Position numbers and translations under genes: made by a program. The notes under the pieces are model-generated. The model was given only the letters and a program-made list of their open reading frames with translations. It did no database searches and was not told the DNA's origin. Source: Anaerolineae bacterium (GTDB taxonomy: Bacteria > Chloroflexota > Anaerolineae > B4-G1). From it: 13,519 nt of DNA. Shown here in pieces: positions 1 to 6,203 of this stretch. Every line of letters starts with the position of its first letter. Positions within the stretch are counted from its first letter, which is position 1. The DNA is taken from NCBI GenBank assembly GCA_030612185.1, contig JAUWOI010000060.1, positions 1 to 13,519 on the forward strand, given 5' to 3'.

Positions 1-594
1 AGTGGGTGTCGGGGTAGGGGGGGGAGGAATGGTTGGGGCGGGTGCTTCGGTCGGAGCGCTGGTTGGGACGAGCGCCTCGGTAGGACTGGGAGATGGCAAG
101 GGAGAAGGAGAGACGGTCACCTCAAGGGTAGTAGGAGCATCGGGTGGCACCACAACGACCTCAACGTTGTCGCTGCTCAGCAACGTTTCGGTTATGATGT
201 ACTGCAACGTGGCGGTAAACCACAATGTTCCAGAAACCTGATCCGGGACGCGCAAAAGGACCGGATGAGTCACCGTTGTGGTGGGTTCAATGGAAGCCCA
301 GTGCTGTGCCAACGGAGTTGTGCTGGTGATCGTTGCCAGGGGAAGTATGAACTCCAGGTTCACGTTGGTGATGGAGACGGGCTGGTTATTGCGGATCGTC
401 GCCGTCAGCGTGAGGCTCTGTCCCGCCGTCACCGTCGTCGGCACCGCTGTGACTTCCAGCGTCACCACCTCCGCTTCCTGGGGTTTGGTCGGGTGCGACA
501 ACGACCCGGCGTGAAGCGGCAGAACGACGCCTGCCGCCAGGAGCAGAGCCAGTCCTGCCGCGACGATCAACACCTTGATTGTTTCGCGTGTCAT
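1..594 (-). CDS. Secreted Ig-like/CARDB-type protein with Pro/Thr-rich tail, 3' end cut off
   Basis: This reading frame has no stop before the window edge, so 198 residues are visible and the C-terminus is missing. ATG at 594 follows GAGGGAG with suitable spacing. The product begins with a signal peptide: MTRETIK, then a hydrophobic core to about residue 22, with likely cleavage near HAG at 28-30. Residues about 42-147 are beta-rich, with VTAGQSLTLTATIRNNQ and VSGTLWFTATLQY. This resembles CARDB, DUF11 or other Ig-like surface domains. From about residue 150 the chain becomes Pro/Thr/Ser/Ala-rich with PTPTPT-like segments, typical of an extracellular linker. It lies 200 bp downstream of the YukD-FHA gene on the same strand and may be the last gene of that group or a separate unit. 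What lies beyond the linker, and hence the function, is unknown. The coding call is firm; the domain name is only a fold-level impression. Confidence 0.8.
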   Translation of the reverse strand, partial: MTRETIKVLIVAAGLALLLAAGVVLPLHAGSLSHPTKPQEAEVVTLEVTAVPTTVTAGQSLTLTATIRNNQPVSITNVNLEFILPLATITSTTPLAQHWASIEPTTTVTHPVLLRVPDQVSGTLWFTATLQYIITETLLSSDNVEVVVVPPDAPTTLEVTVSPSPLPSPSPTEALVPTSAPTEAPAPTIPPPPTPTPT

Positions 595-646
595 TGTTAT
601 TCTCCCTCGTGCTCACTCGTGTGCGTGACGCAGGGACATCATCAAT

Positions 647-658
647 AGTGTACACACT
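647..658. promoter_or_regulatory. Dyad AGTGT-AC-ACACT upstream of the secreted-protein gene
   Basis: This is a perfect 5+2+5 inverted repeat 53 bp upstream of the ATG at 594. Read on the minus strand it overlaps a TACACT hexamer, with a weak TTGCGC hexamer 17 bp upstream. It could be a promoter with an operator. Both hexamers are poor matches, so this is only a suggestion. Confidence 0.22.
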
Positions 659-691
659 TTATGCCAAACGCGCAAATCACCAACGCCGCAT

Positions 692-711
692 CTGGCCCCA
701 GCACCGGCCAG
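692..711. repeat. Short inverted repeat CTGGCC/GGCCAG
   Basis: Six-base perfect arms flank an 8-nt spacer in the 200-bp gap between the YukD-FHA gene and the secreted-protein gene. It sits next to a longer hairpin at 726-761. No U-tract follows on either strand. Confidence 0.3.
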
Positions 712-725
712 GCAGGATAGCAAGA

Positions 726-761
726 GGCGCGATGCACATCGGAGCACACGTGCATCGCACC
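726..761 (-). repeat. Hairpin downstream of the YukD-FHA gene
   Basis: The arms GCGATGCAC (729-737) and GTGCATCGC (750-758) pair perfectly over 9 bp around a 12-nt loop. After one mismatch, two further GC pairs extend the stem. The hairpin lies about 35 bp past the stop of the YukD-FHA gene. The 3' side on the minus strand (GCCTCTTGCTAT) has no run of T, so it is a weak intrinsic terminator at best, or a transcript-end structure. Confidence 0.4.
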
Positions 762-794
762 TTGATGTATGGTCAGCGCTGTATAAACAGAGAC

Positions 795-1433
795 TCAGGA
801 TGGGCGGCCGGCCTCAAAAACAAGCTTGACTCCTCCGAGAGTGATGATATCTCCTGGTTTCAAGGGCCAGGATTGCTGTGGAGCAAGCGGAGCGTTCCCA
901 ACCTGGGTGGGGCTCCTGATCGAGAGGGGCACCAGTATCCACTGATTGCCCTGTTTGCGAAGCAGTGCGTGGGAGCGCGACACTGTGTTGCCGGACGGTT
1001 CTTCCGACAATTCGATGTCCGGGGATTTACCCGTGTGGGCATCGTAGCGACCGAGGGTGAGTTCGGCTTTCCCATAGTTATCCAGCGCGATCACCATCCC
1101 CGACTCGCAGCGCAGCAGGGCTGAGGTGCCAAAACCACCACCTCTTGGACCTCCCGGCCCAACGCCTATCTGCGAAGCGGTGCTGACCAGCGATAGCACA
1201 TCCCCCGTGACGACCCCAGTGCTCGACAACGTTTCAGTTTCGCGCAGCGGACGCTGCCGTGCTTGATGGACAAGTTGATACGCGATAGGTTGTCCTGCGC
1301 CGTCGGCAGACGGCAACTGCAAGACGCGAACCAGTTCGGGCAGCAGGTTCTGCAGTGGCACCTGACCTGGCAGTTCCAGGTCTGTGCTCCCACGTAGAAG
1401 AGAAGATTGGAGGGTGATGATAACGTAGGACAT
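795..1433 (-). CDS. Type VII secretion accessory protein: YukD-like ubiquitin fold fused to FHA domain
   Basis: The protein has 212 residues in two parts. Residues 1-85 (start MSYVIITLQSS, then LPGQVPLQNLLPELVRVL and a GDVLSLV end) have the pattern of the YukD/EsaB ubiquitin-like domain, which occurs alone in Firmicutes and at the EccD N-terminus in Actinobacteria. A Gly-rich linker (90-102) leads to an FHA phosphothreonine-binding domain at about 125-207, with the hallmarks LGRY (127-130), SRSHA (152-156), Asn180 in the loop region and GDIITLG (194-200). FHA domains occur at the N-terminus of Firmicutes EssC, but the motor in this window (8143-12510) has none, so this protein may supply that function in trans. 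It starts 4 nt after the stop of the propeller gene with only a weak ribosome site, suggesting translational coupling. Domain calls are strong. The role as motor partner is inferred. Confidence 0.85.
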   Translation of the reverse strand: MSYVIITLQSSLLRGSTDLELPGQVPLQNLLPELVRVLQLPSADGAGQPIAYQLVHQARQRPLRETETLSSTGVVTGDVLSLVSTASQIGVGPGGPRGGGFGTSALLRCESGMVIALDNYGKAELTLGRYDAHTGKSPDIELSEEPSGNTVSRSHALLRKQGNQWILVPLSIRSPTQVGNAPLAPQQSWPLKPGDIITLGGVKLVFEAGRPS

Positions 1434-1437
1434 CGGC

Positions 1438-3294
1438 TTACCAGGTGAAGAGACTTGCGATTTTCTGTAGGGCCATCTTTGCGTCAGCCGGTGAGACTTC
1501 TATCCGCACGATGTCCTCAACAACAGAGGGTTGGAGAAGCCATAGTCCCGATCTGCCTTCAAGAATGCCAATGCCTTCTTCTATGCTCGCCGCTACCTCC
1601 TCGCCGGCAACGGACCACCGGGAAACGGAACTATTAGATATTGGTTGGGCCAACGCCTGGGCAAATTGAGCAGCAGTCGCTTTGGCCACGCCCGCACTGA
1701 CCAGATATCGAGCAGCGGTTTCCTCACCTACGGCCGCGGCGATCTCCCTGGTACGGAAAAGGAGTTCCTCTGGCAGGACGAAAGTCTGGCCCGGTGCCGC
1801 AGACTGTCTCTTCAAGTGCATTTGCTGTTCAATGCGTTGGAGAACTGCCGCATTGTCGCGCAAAGGCGTCAAGCGGTGCAAGCCAGAGGCCAAGATGGCG
1901 TCTTCGACGATGAGACCCTGAGCCCGGTGGATATGCCGCACATCGCGTTCGCCCGCCGCGGTTTCAGAAGTTGTAGTCCACGTCTGTTGGGGGGAGGCAC
2001 AACATTGAACCAGCGCGGCAACGGTGAGGTCAATTTGGATCTGACCGCCTGGCAATACAGCCACGTAGTCCTGGGAAATCAGCGAGGTTTTCGCCTCCTC
2101 CTTCAACCTTCTGGCCTCGTCCTCTGCCATCTCGGCAAAAGGGGTAGCCAGGCCGATCATGCTGTGATTTCCCAAGGCCTCTAGCAGGTAAACCAGTTCG
2201 GCAGGTGTCAGGTGCAGGGAAAACGACTCGTCCGTTGACACAGAAAACCCGGCAGGTGGGTCAACGTCCAGGCCGGCCAGTCGAGGTGGGTGGAGCAACA
2301 CCCACAGCCGGCGGGACATGTCTGACCAGCCAATCATCTGAGTCACGACTCCGGGAACAGCCAGAGCGTGGCCTCGGCGTCCCGGACGGTCCACCACGAA
2401 GGGAACGCGCTGTCCCTCTCTCCAAACCGTAAAGGCCCACAAAGAGCCATCGTCGTTGGGTAAGAGGCTGGAGGCAGGGTCAAATTCAACGTTGGGGAGA
2501 GGGATGGCTTTCAACTCGCCACCGTCAGCAGGCCAAAAGTACAGCGCTGCACCGCGTTTGCGCTGGCGCATGTTGCCCCGGAGCGCTCCCCACGCTACCT
2601 GGCCCTTCGCGTTCACGCTGGTCGGGATCATAATCTCGTCTTGGGACAGCGCCACAACCTGTTGCTTCTGCCTGGTGGGCATCTCCAGCCTCCACAGCCC
2701 GGCCTTGTCTGGAGCCAGATTCATGTAGAGTAACCGTTGACCGCCGTCGAGCCAGGCCATACAGTTCTCCTCCAAGGGATAGCGCATCGCTTCTGCATCC
2801 ACGGCCTCCGACGTTCCGTCGAGGCGCGCTATCATCAACCCTGCATCGGAGTCGGCCACGGCCAGACAAGATCCATCGGGTGACCAGAGGTGAGCGGCGA
2901 TGATCCCGCTGCCTTTGTAGAGCAGTTTGGGCGGTGAACCAGCCTCTGCTCTTACGACCCACAGCGTATGCTCCTTGCCTGGCGGCAGGCCCTCGTACGA
3001 GTTAAAGGCAAGCCACTGTCCATCGGCGGACCAACGGGGCCGGGCGATGATAGATCCGACAACACTTCCTGTCAGGCGTATCATGGCCTGAGACGTGACC
3101 AGCGGCCAAGGCTCTTGACCTTCCGCGGGCGCCACCCACAGGCCAGCCTGGGCGAGGACATCTGCGTCACGGACGAAAGCCAACTGAGAGAGAGCGGGAG
3201 AGGGGGCAATCTCTGCACATCCCGCGAGGTCCAAACTGCGCAGCCAGCGGTCCAGCACTGCTATTCTGGCGGCATTACTGATCCTGTGTGACAT
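1438..3294 (-). CDS. TolB-like beta-propeller protein with C-terminal EspG-like module
   Basis: The protein has 618 residues from ATG 3294. That start has AGGA 8 nt upstream and lies 10 bp after the preceding stop. Starts at 3303 and 3405 are possible, but 3405 would run 100 bp into the peptidase gene. Residues about 20-345 hold propeller blades of PD40/TolB type, for example RPRWSADGQWLAF (85-97) and LWSPDGSCLAV (136-146). There is no signal peptide or membrane segment, so a cytoplasmic location is likely. Residues about 361-616 read like EspG, the ESX chaperone family: LTPAELVYLLEALG; a winged-helix-like stretch with a short beta hairpin (VAVLPGGQIQIDL); a helix YLVSAGVAKATAAQFAQAL; and a final strand-helix (GLWLL, then SPADAKMALQKIASLF). 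The same order occurs in the protein at 4680-5474. The role may be recognition or delivery of the adjacent WXG100-peptidase. The EspG assignment was made by eye and needs profile or structure comparison. Confidence 0.8.
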   Translation of the reverse strand: MSHRISNAARIAVLDRWLRSLDLAGCAEIAPSPALSQLAFVRDADVLAQAGLWVAPAEGQEPWPLVTSQAMIRLTGSVVGSIIARPRWSADGQWLAFNSYEGLPPGKEHTLWVVRAEAGSPPKLLYKGSGIIAAHLWSPDGSCLAVADSDAGLMIARLDGTSEAVDAEAMRYPLEENCMAWLDGGQRLLYMNLAPDKAGLWRLEMPTRQKQQVVALSQDEIMIPTSVNAKGQVAWGALRGNMRQRKRGAALYFWPADGGELKAIPLPNVEFDPASSLLPNDDGSLWAFTVWREGQRVPFVVDRPGRRGHALAVPGVVTQMIGWSDMSRRLWVLLHPPRLAGLDVDPPAGFSVSTDESFSLHLTPAELVYLLEALGNHSMIGLATPFAEMAEDEARRLKEEAKTSLISQDYVAVLPGGQIQIDLTVAALVQCCASPQQTWTTTSETAAGERDVRHIHRAQGLIVEDAILASGLHRLTPLRDNAAVLQRIEQQMHLKRQSAAPGQTFVLPEELLFRTREIAAAVGEETAARYLVSAGVAKATAAQFAQALAQPISNSSVSRWSVAGEEVAASIEEGIGILEGRSGLWLLQPSVVEDIVRIEVSPADAKMALQKIASLFTW

Positions 3295-3304
3295 TGGGAA
3301 CATC

Positions 3305-4486
3305 CTATGGCCTGATCTTGACGATGAGGTGTGAAGCGCCGCTGTGCTGACCGGCGAAGCTCCAACTTCTCTCAAAAGTGGACCAGTCTTTCTCCAGGGC
3401 TTCACCAGTCCAGGGATCGTTCACGTAAACGGTTTGCCCGTTCTCTGACATGCCGGTGACGGTGACCATGTGAGCATAGCCGCTGGCGCCCCAGTTCAAA
3501 TGCACCTGGGCAATGACTGGGCCGTTTTCCAATTCCGCCTGCAACGCTTGTTGATCCAGCAAAGCCTGCCGCTCAATGGTCTCGTAGCCCAGGTCCATCT
3601 CCTTCAGGCCGGTGACCAATTCGTCGGCGTTGATGCCGGACTTGGGATTAAAGCGGCTGTCAAGCCCCTGGATGAGTGCCTGGGGTGTGCGAGTCTGGTG
3701 CTTGGAATCTCGTTTGTGCCAGTAATCCAGCACCATACTGGCAGCGGTAGGCGCGCACTCATAGGAGCCGGAGGTCTGTTTCAGAGCCGGCGTGAGGGAT
3801 CGCGCGGGCAAAGGCGCTGTTGTAATCTCCGCAGTCACCTTGGGCTGTGGTTGCGGCGGTGCTGCGGGCTGGCCCTCTGACGTCTTGCCTGGCTCCAGTA
3901 CCTCGACCTCGTGGAGTTCCTCCAACGGCGCCGGCGCTGCTGGTTGCGCGGGTACTACGTCGTGCCAGCCAAACCACCCGGTGACAGCGGCGATGGCTGG
4001 CGCGAGCCATCCCGCCACGGTGACGGGAATCCCTGTCAGCCTCTCAATAAAGGATACCTTGCTCTCAGTGCCGGTCCCGGGCAGCGTGGTCAGGGCAATG
4101 GCTGCCGCGCTGCCCCCTCCGGCCAGCAGCGTCCCGACGCGCAGGGCGGGGTTCGTGCGCCAGCCCAGCAGTGGCTGGGGCATGAACCAGGGGATCGTGT
4201 TCACACCTGCCGCAGACTGGCTGTCTGCCTGCTCAAAGGCGTCGGCGACGCGGGTCAATTGCCGGCCCAGATTGTCCAATTGCTGCGTAATCTGGTCGCT
4301 CTCTGGACGCACGCGGCTCAGCATCGGATCCGCCCGTGAGCGGCTGCGCCCGTCCCAGGCCCCGGTGTCGAGGCTGCCGATGGCGCTCTGCAGTTCGCGG
4401 CCGATTTCGGCCAAGCGGTCGCCCTCGGCGGTGAGCCGTCGCCCGACATCTTTGGTGTACTCTGTGTTGATGCGTATCTGGGCCAT
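3305..4486 (-). CDS. WXG100-headed effector with C-terminal C39-like cysteine peptidase
   Basis: The protein has 393 residues; ATG 4486 is preceded by AGAGGGGG. Residues 1-95 form a WXG100 helical hairpin with W44-D45-G46 at the turn and F84-E-Q-A-D88 after helix 2, corresponding to the Y/FxxxD/E export signal. Two hydrophobic stretches (about 116-135 and 152-173) follow, then a Pro/Ala/Glu-rich linker (178-228). Residues 235-393 match the papain-like C39_2 (PF13529) pattern: Cys244 in YECAPTAASMVLDYW, NGPVIAQVHL before His339 in YAHMVTVTGM, and Asp357 in YVNDPWTG. The Cys-His-Asp set appears complete, with Gln237 as possible oxyanion residue. The head is about 68% identical over 88 residues to that of the protein at 6203-7336, but the rest is unrelated. 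It is followed after 10 bp by the propeller/EspG-like gene. It is likely an exported protease effector; a maturation role is an alternative. Confidence 0.85.
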   Translation of the reverse strand: MAQIRINTEYTKDVGRRLTAEGDRLAEIGRELQSAIGSLDTGAWDGRSRSRADPMLSRVRPESDQITQQLDNLGRQLTRVADAFEQADSQSAAGVNTIPWFMPQPLLGWRTNPALRVGTLLAGGGSAAAIALTTLPGTGTESKVSFIERLTGIPVTVAGWLAPAIAAVTGWFGWHDVVPAQPAAPAPLEELHEVEVLEPGKTSEGQPAAPPQPQPKVTAEITTAPLPARSLTPALKQTSGSYECAPTAASMVLDYWHKRDSKHQTRTPQALIQGLDSRFNPKSGINADELVTGLKEMDLGYETIERQALLDQQALQAELENGPVIAQVHLNWGASGYAHMVTVTGMSENGQTVYVNDPWTGEALEKDWSTFERSWSFAGQHSGASHLIVKIRP

Positions 4487-4679
4487 TGCCCCCTCTCTAC
4501 CGGTTGCTGCTCCCAGGAGAATAGACTTTTGTGCCCAAAGCTCACATTGATAGTTCGACTGCTAGAGACTCAATCAATGATGAAGATTTTAGGCGTGGGG
4601 ATCGAACCAAACCCCCTGTCCCAACGTCGAATTGTTGCTGTTGGTTGCTCCGACCTGGGCAGTGACTGAAATGGCTACC

Positions 4680-5474
4680 TCAGATTATCAAAGTCTTGGA
4701 CATCAATGAAGAAATAGCTTGTAGCACATCAGTTCCAGATGCTTTTTTCAAGATCGCGATATCTTTGGCTTTGTCGCTTTGCTCAATTAACCAAACCTGC
4801 TGGTCTGTTACAATCCATATAACAAGTCCAACATTTTGCACCTGCTCACGCATATTAGTTGCAGCGATCAAAATGCAACGCTCTAGTGGCAAAGTCATGC
4901 CTTCTAGTAATTGCTTTGCGTCGCTTTCTGCTAATCCGTATTGAATCAATTGTGATAACTCGAAAGATTTATCATCTTGAACAATTGTGTCCAAAATCGA
5001 AACAGGAATTTCACATTCGATTTGATCGTGTTTTTCGTATTGAATGTCAACTCTAGAGAATTTCAATATTTCTGAGGGGAGCGAGTCCTCTTTTACTTGC
5101 TCGAAGCAAAAGGTGCCTTCCTCTGTGACCCAATTGCTGATAACAAGTTGCTCTGTCCAACTAAAGAAAATGCTTCTCGGTTTTTGGTTCTCTCCTGTGA
5201 TTGTCAGCCACCACCCTTTTTCGGGACGTGCTGCTACTCCGACAGCAGCCTTAATTACTGGGTGTAAATCTAAAAGCCCTTTACCGTTTTGCTCCTTTGT
5301 CCGAACCAATCCTCTAGCCATAAGACTACCTTTTGCGGTCTTTAGCATTATCTTCAATTCATCTTCAGAGTAATGCTGATCGAAATTACCGAGATTGGGA
5401 AATGAAACAAGTTTCATAGATGATGTAATCAGCAACATCTCAGCTGCACTAAACTTGATCTCTAACTTGGTCAT
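4680..5474 (-). CDS. EspG-like type VII secretion chaperone, standalone
   Basis: The protein has 264 residues, close to the usual size of EspG (PF14011). ATG 5474 lies 6 nt past the membrane-protein stop, with AAGGGGG inside the end of that gene as ribosome site. Family-like features, in order: an N-terminal FSAAEMLLITSSM helix; SLMARGLVRT, then KGLLDLHPVIKAAVGVAARP (winged-helix-like, compare the common EspG pattern LxARGLV...G.LDP.L..AL..LA.P); a central beta-rich half; LIQYGLAESDAKQLLEGM (173-192); and a last strand plus helix (QVWLIEQS, then GTDVLQAISSLM). There is no signal peptide or membrane segment, so it is probably cytoplasmic. In mycobacteria EspG proteins bind PE-PPE substrates and bring them to the ESX machine. 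By analogy this one may serve the effector at 6203-7336. Divergence is large and I could not run a profile, so the family call is moderate; the coding call is firm. Confidence 0.7.
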   Translation of the reverse strand: MTKLEIKFSAAEMLLITSSMKLVSFPNLGNFDQHYSEDELKIMLKTAKGSLMARGLVRTKEQNGKGLLDLHPVIKAAVGVAARPEKGWWLTITGENQKPRSIFFSWTEQLVISNWVTEEGTFCFEQVKEDSLPSEILKFSRVDIQYEKHDQIECEIPVSILDTIVQDDKSFELSQLIQYGLAESDAKQLLEGMTLPLERCILIAATNMREQVQNVGLVIWIVTDQQVWLIEQSDKAKDIAILKKASGTDVLQAISSLMSKTLII

Positions 5475-5480
5475 AGTTAT

Positions 5481-6203
5481 TTACCCCCTTAGAGTAATCT
5501 GTTGACCTATTCCAGCATGGATCCCGGCTCGTCCAAAATTTAAAATTGCAAGGCGAAGAAAATACCACGCAGCCCATACATGCATTATACACACGAAAAA
5601 CACGGCTATAGGTCGATCTAAAACGTTTGTGAGATTATCAGCGATCATCACTATTGAAAAGGCAAGCATTCCCAGGAAACTCAAATTGATATTTTTACCT
5701 TGATTGATCTGTTGATAAGCACTGTAGAGTGTACGTAATTCACGCTTGAATCTCAGTAGTACATAGCTTCCCTGAAAACATAATAGGAACCCATATAGAA
5801 GTGTAAGAGGGAGAGACTGAAAAAACCAGTGGATAGCAAGTAATCCACTTGTGGCAATTCCTAATGTCAAAGTGCCTAAACTAAAGTATTTGTACACATA
5901 GTAACCCGAACGATACATAACTTTTTCGGAGGGGTATGTAGGGCGGTGTGCAAAACGGTCAATGAGCATAAGTAGAACCAGGATTAAACACCAAAGTCCA
6001 GCCAAAATTCCTATGCCTCCTAGCGCAAAACGAATATAGGTTGATCGTGAACGCCATAATTCTGGTATTGGGTAGAAGATTGGCAAGATGATAAATAAAC
6101 CGGTCAAAAGTGACATAGAAAGTACTACTAGAGGGTGATCAGGTGGATTAAATCGATGGTGCATTTCCACATCAATCAATTGATGTTCAGTGATATTGTT
6201 CAT
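5481..6203 (-). CDS. Six-helix membrane protein, candidate immunity protein
   Basis: The protein has 240 residues. ATG 6203 shares one base with the preceding TGA (TGATG) and has a GGGGGTGG run just upstream, so translation is probably coupled to the effector. Six hydrophobic segments are visible at about 23-46, 55-81, 103-128, 130-149, 173-194 and 197-220. The loops between segments 2 and 3 and between 4 and 5 (FKRELRTLYSAYQQINQGKN) are charged, so these may lie in the cytoplasm. I recognise no enzyme motif or named family. The tight coupling to a WXG100-headed protein with a hydrophobic tail suggests an immunity or insertion partner, as for membrane-acting type VII toxins whose immunity proteins are polytopic. 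A secretion-channel subunit is an alternative, but the protein bears no resemblance to EccD or EssB. The gene is AT-rich like its two partners. Confidence 0.8.
   Translation of the reverse strand: MNNITEHQLIDVEMHHRFNPPDHPLVVLSMSLLTGLFIILPIFYPIPELWRSRSTYIRFALGGIGILAGLWCLILVLLMLIDRFAHRPTYPSEKVMYRSGYYVYKYFSLGTLTLGIATSGLLAIHWFFQSLPLTLLYGFLLCFQGSYVLLRFKRELRTLYSAYQQINQGKNINLSFLGMLAFSIVMIADNLTNVLDRPIAVFFVCIMHVWAAWYFLRLAILNFGRAGIHAGIGQQITLRG

Noticed and set aside
3295..3405. N-terminal extension of the propeller protein to 3405
   Set aside because: It would overlap the peptidase gene by about 100 bp in another frame and the extra residues look non-native; ATG 3294 with AGGA fits better.
4592..4616. 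A tRNA T-arm-like stretch on the minus strand (GGTTCGATCCCC) near the edge of the AT-rich island
   Set aside because: The T-stem pairs poorly, and no acceptor stem, anticodon arm or CCA end fits around it; probably chance similarity rather than an attachment-site relic.
4487..4679. Possible promoter (TTGATT, then TATCAA) between the EspG-like gene and the peptidase gene
   Set aside because: The spacer is 19 bp and both hexamers are poor; a promoter here is plausible given the 193-bp gap but the sequence does not decide it.
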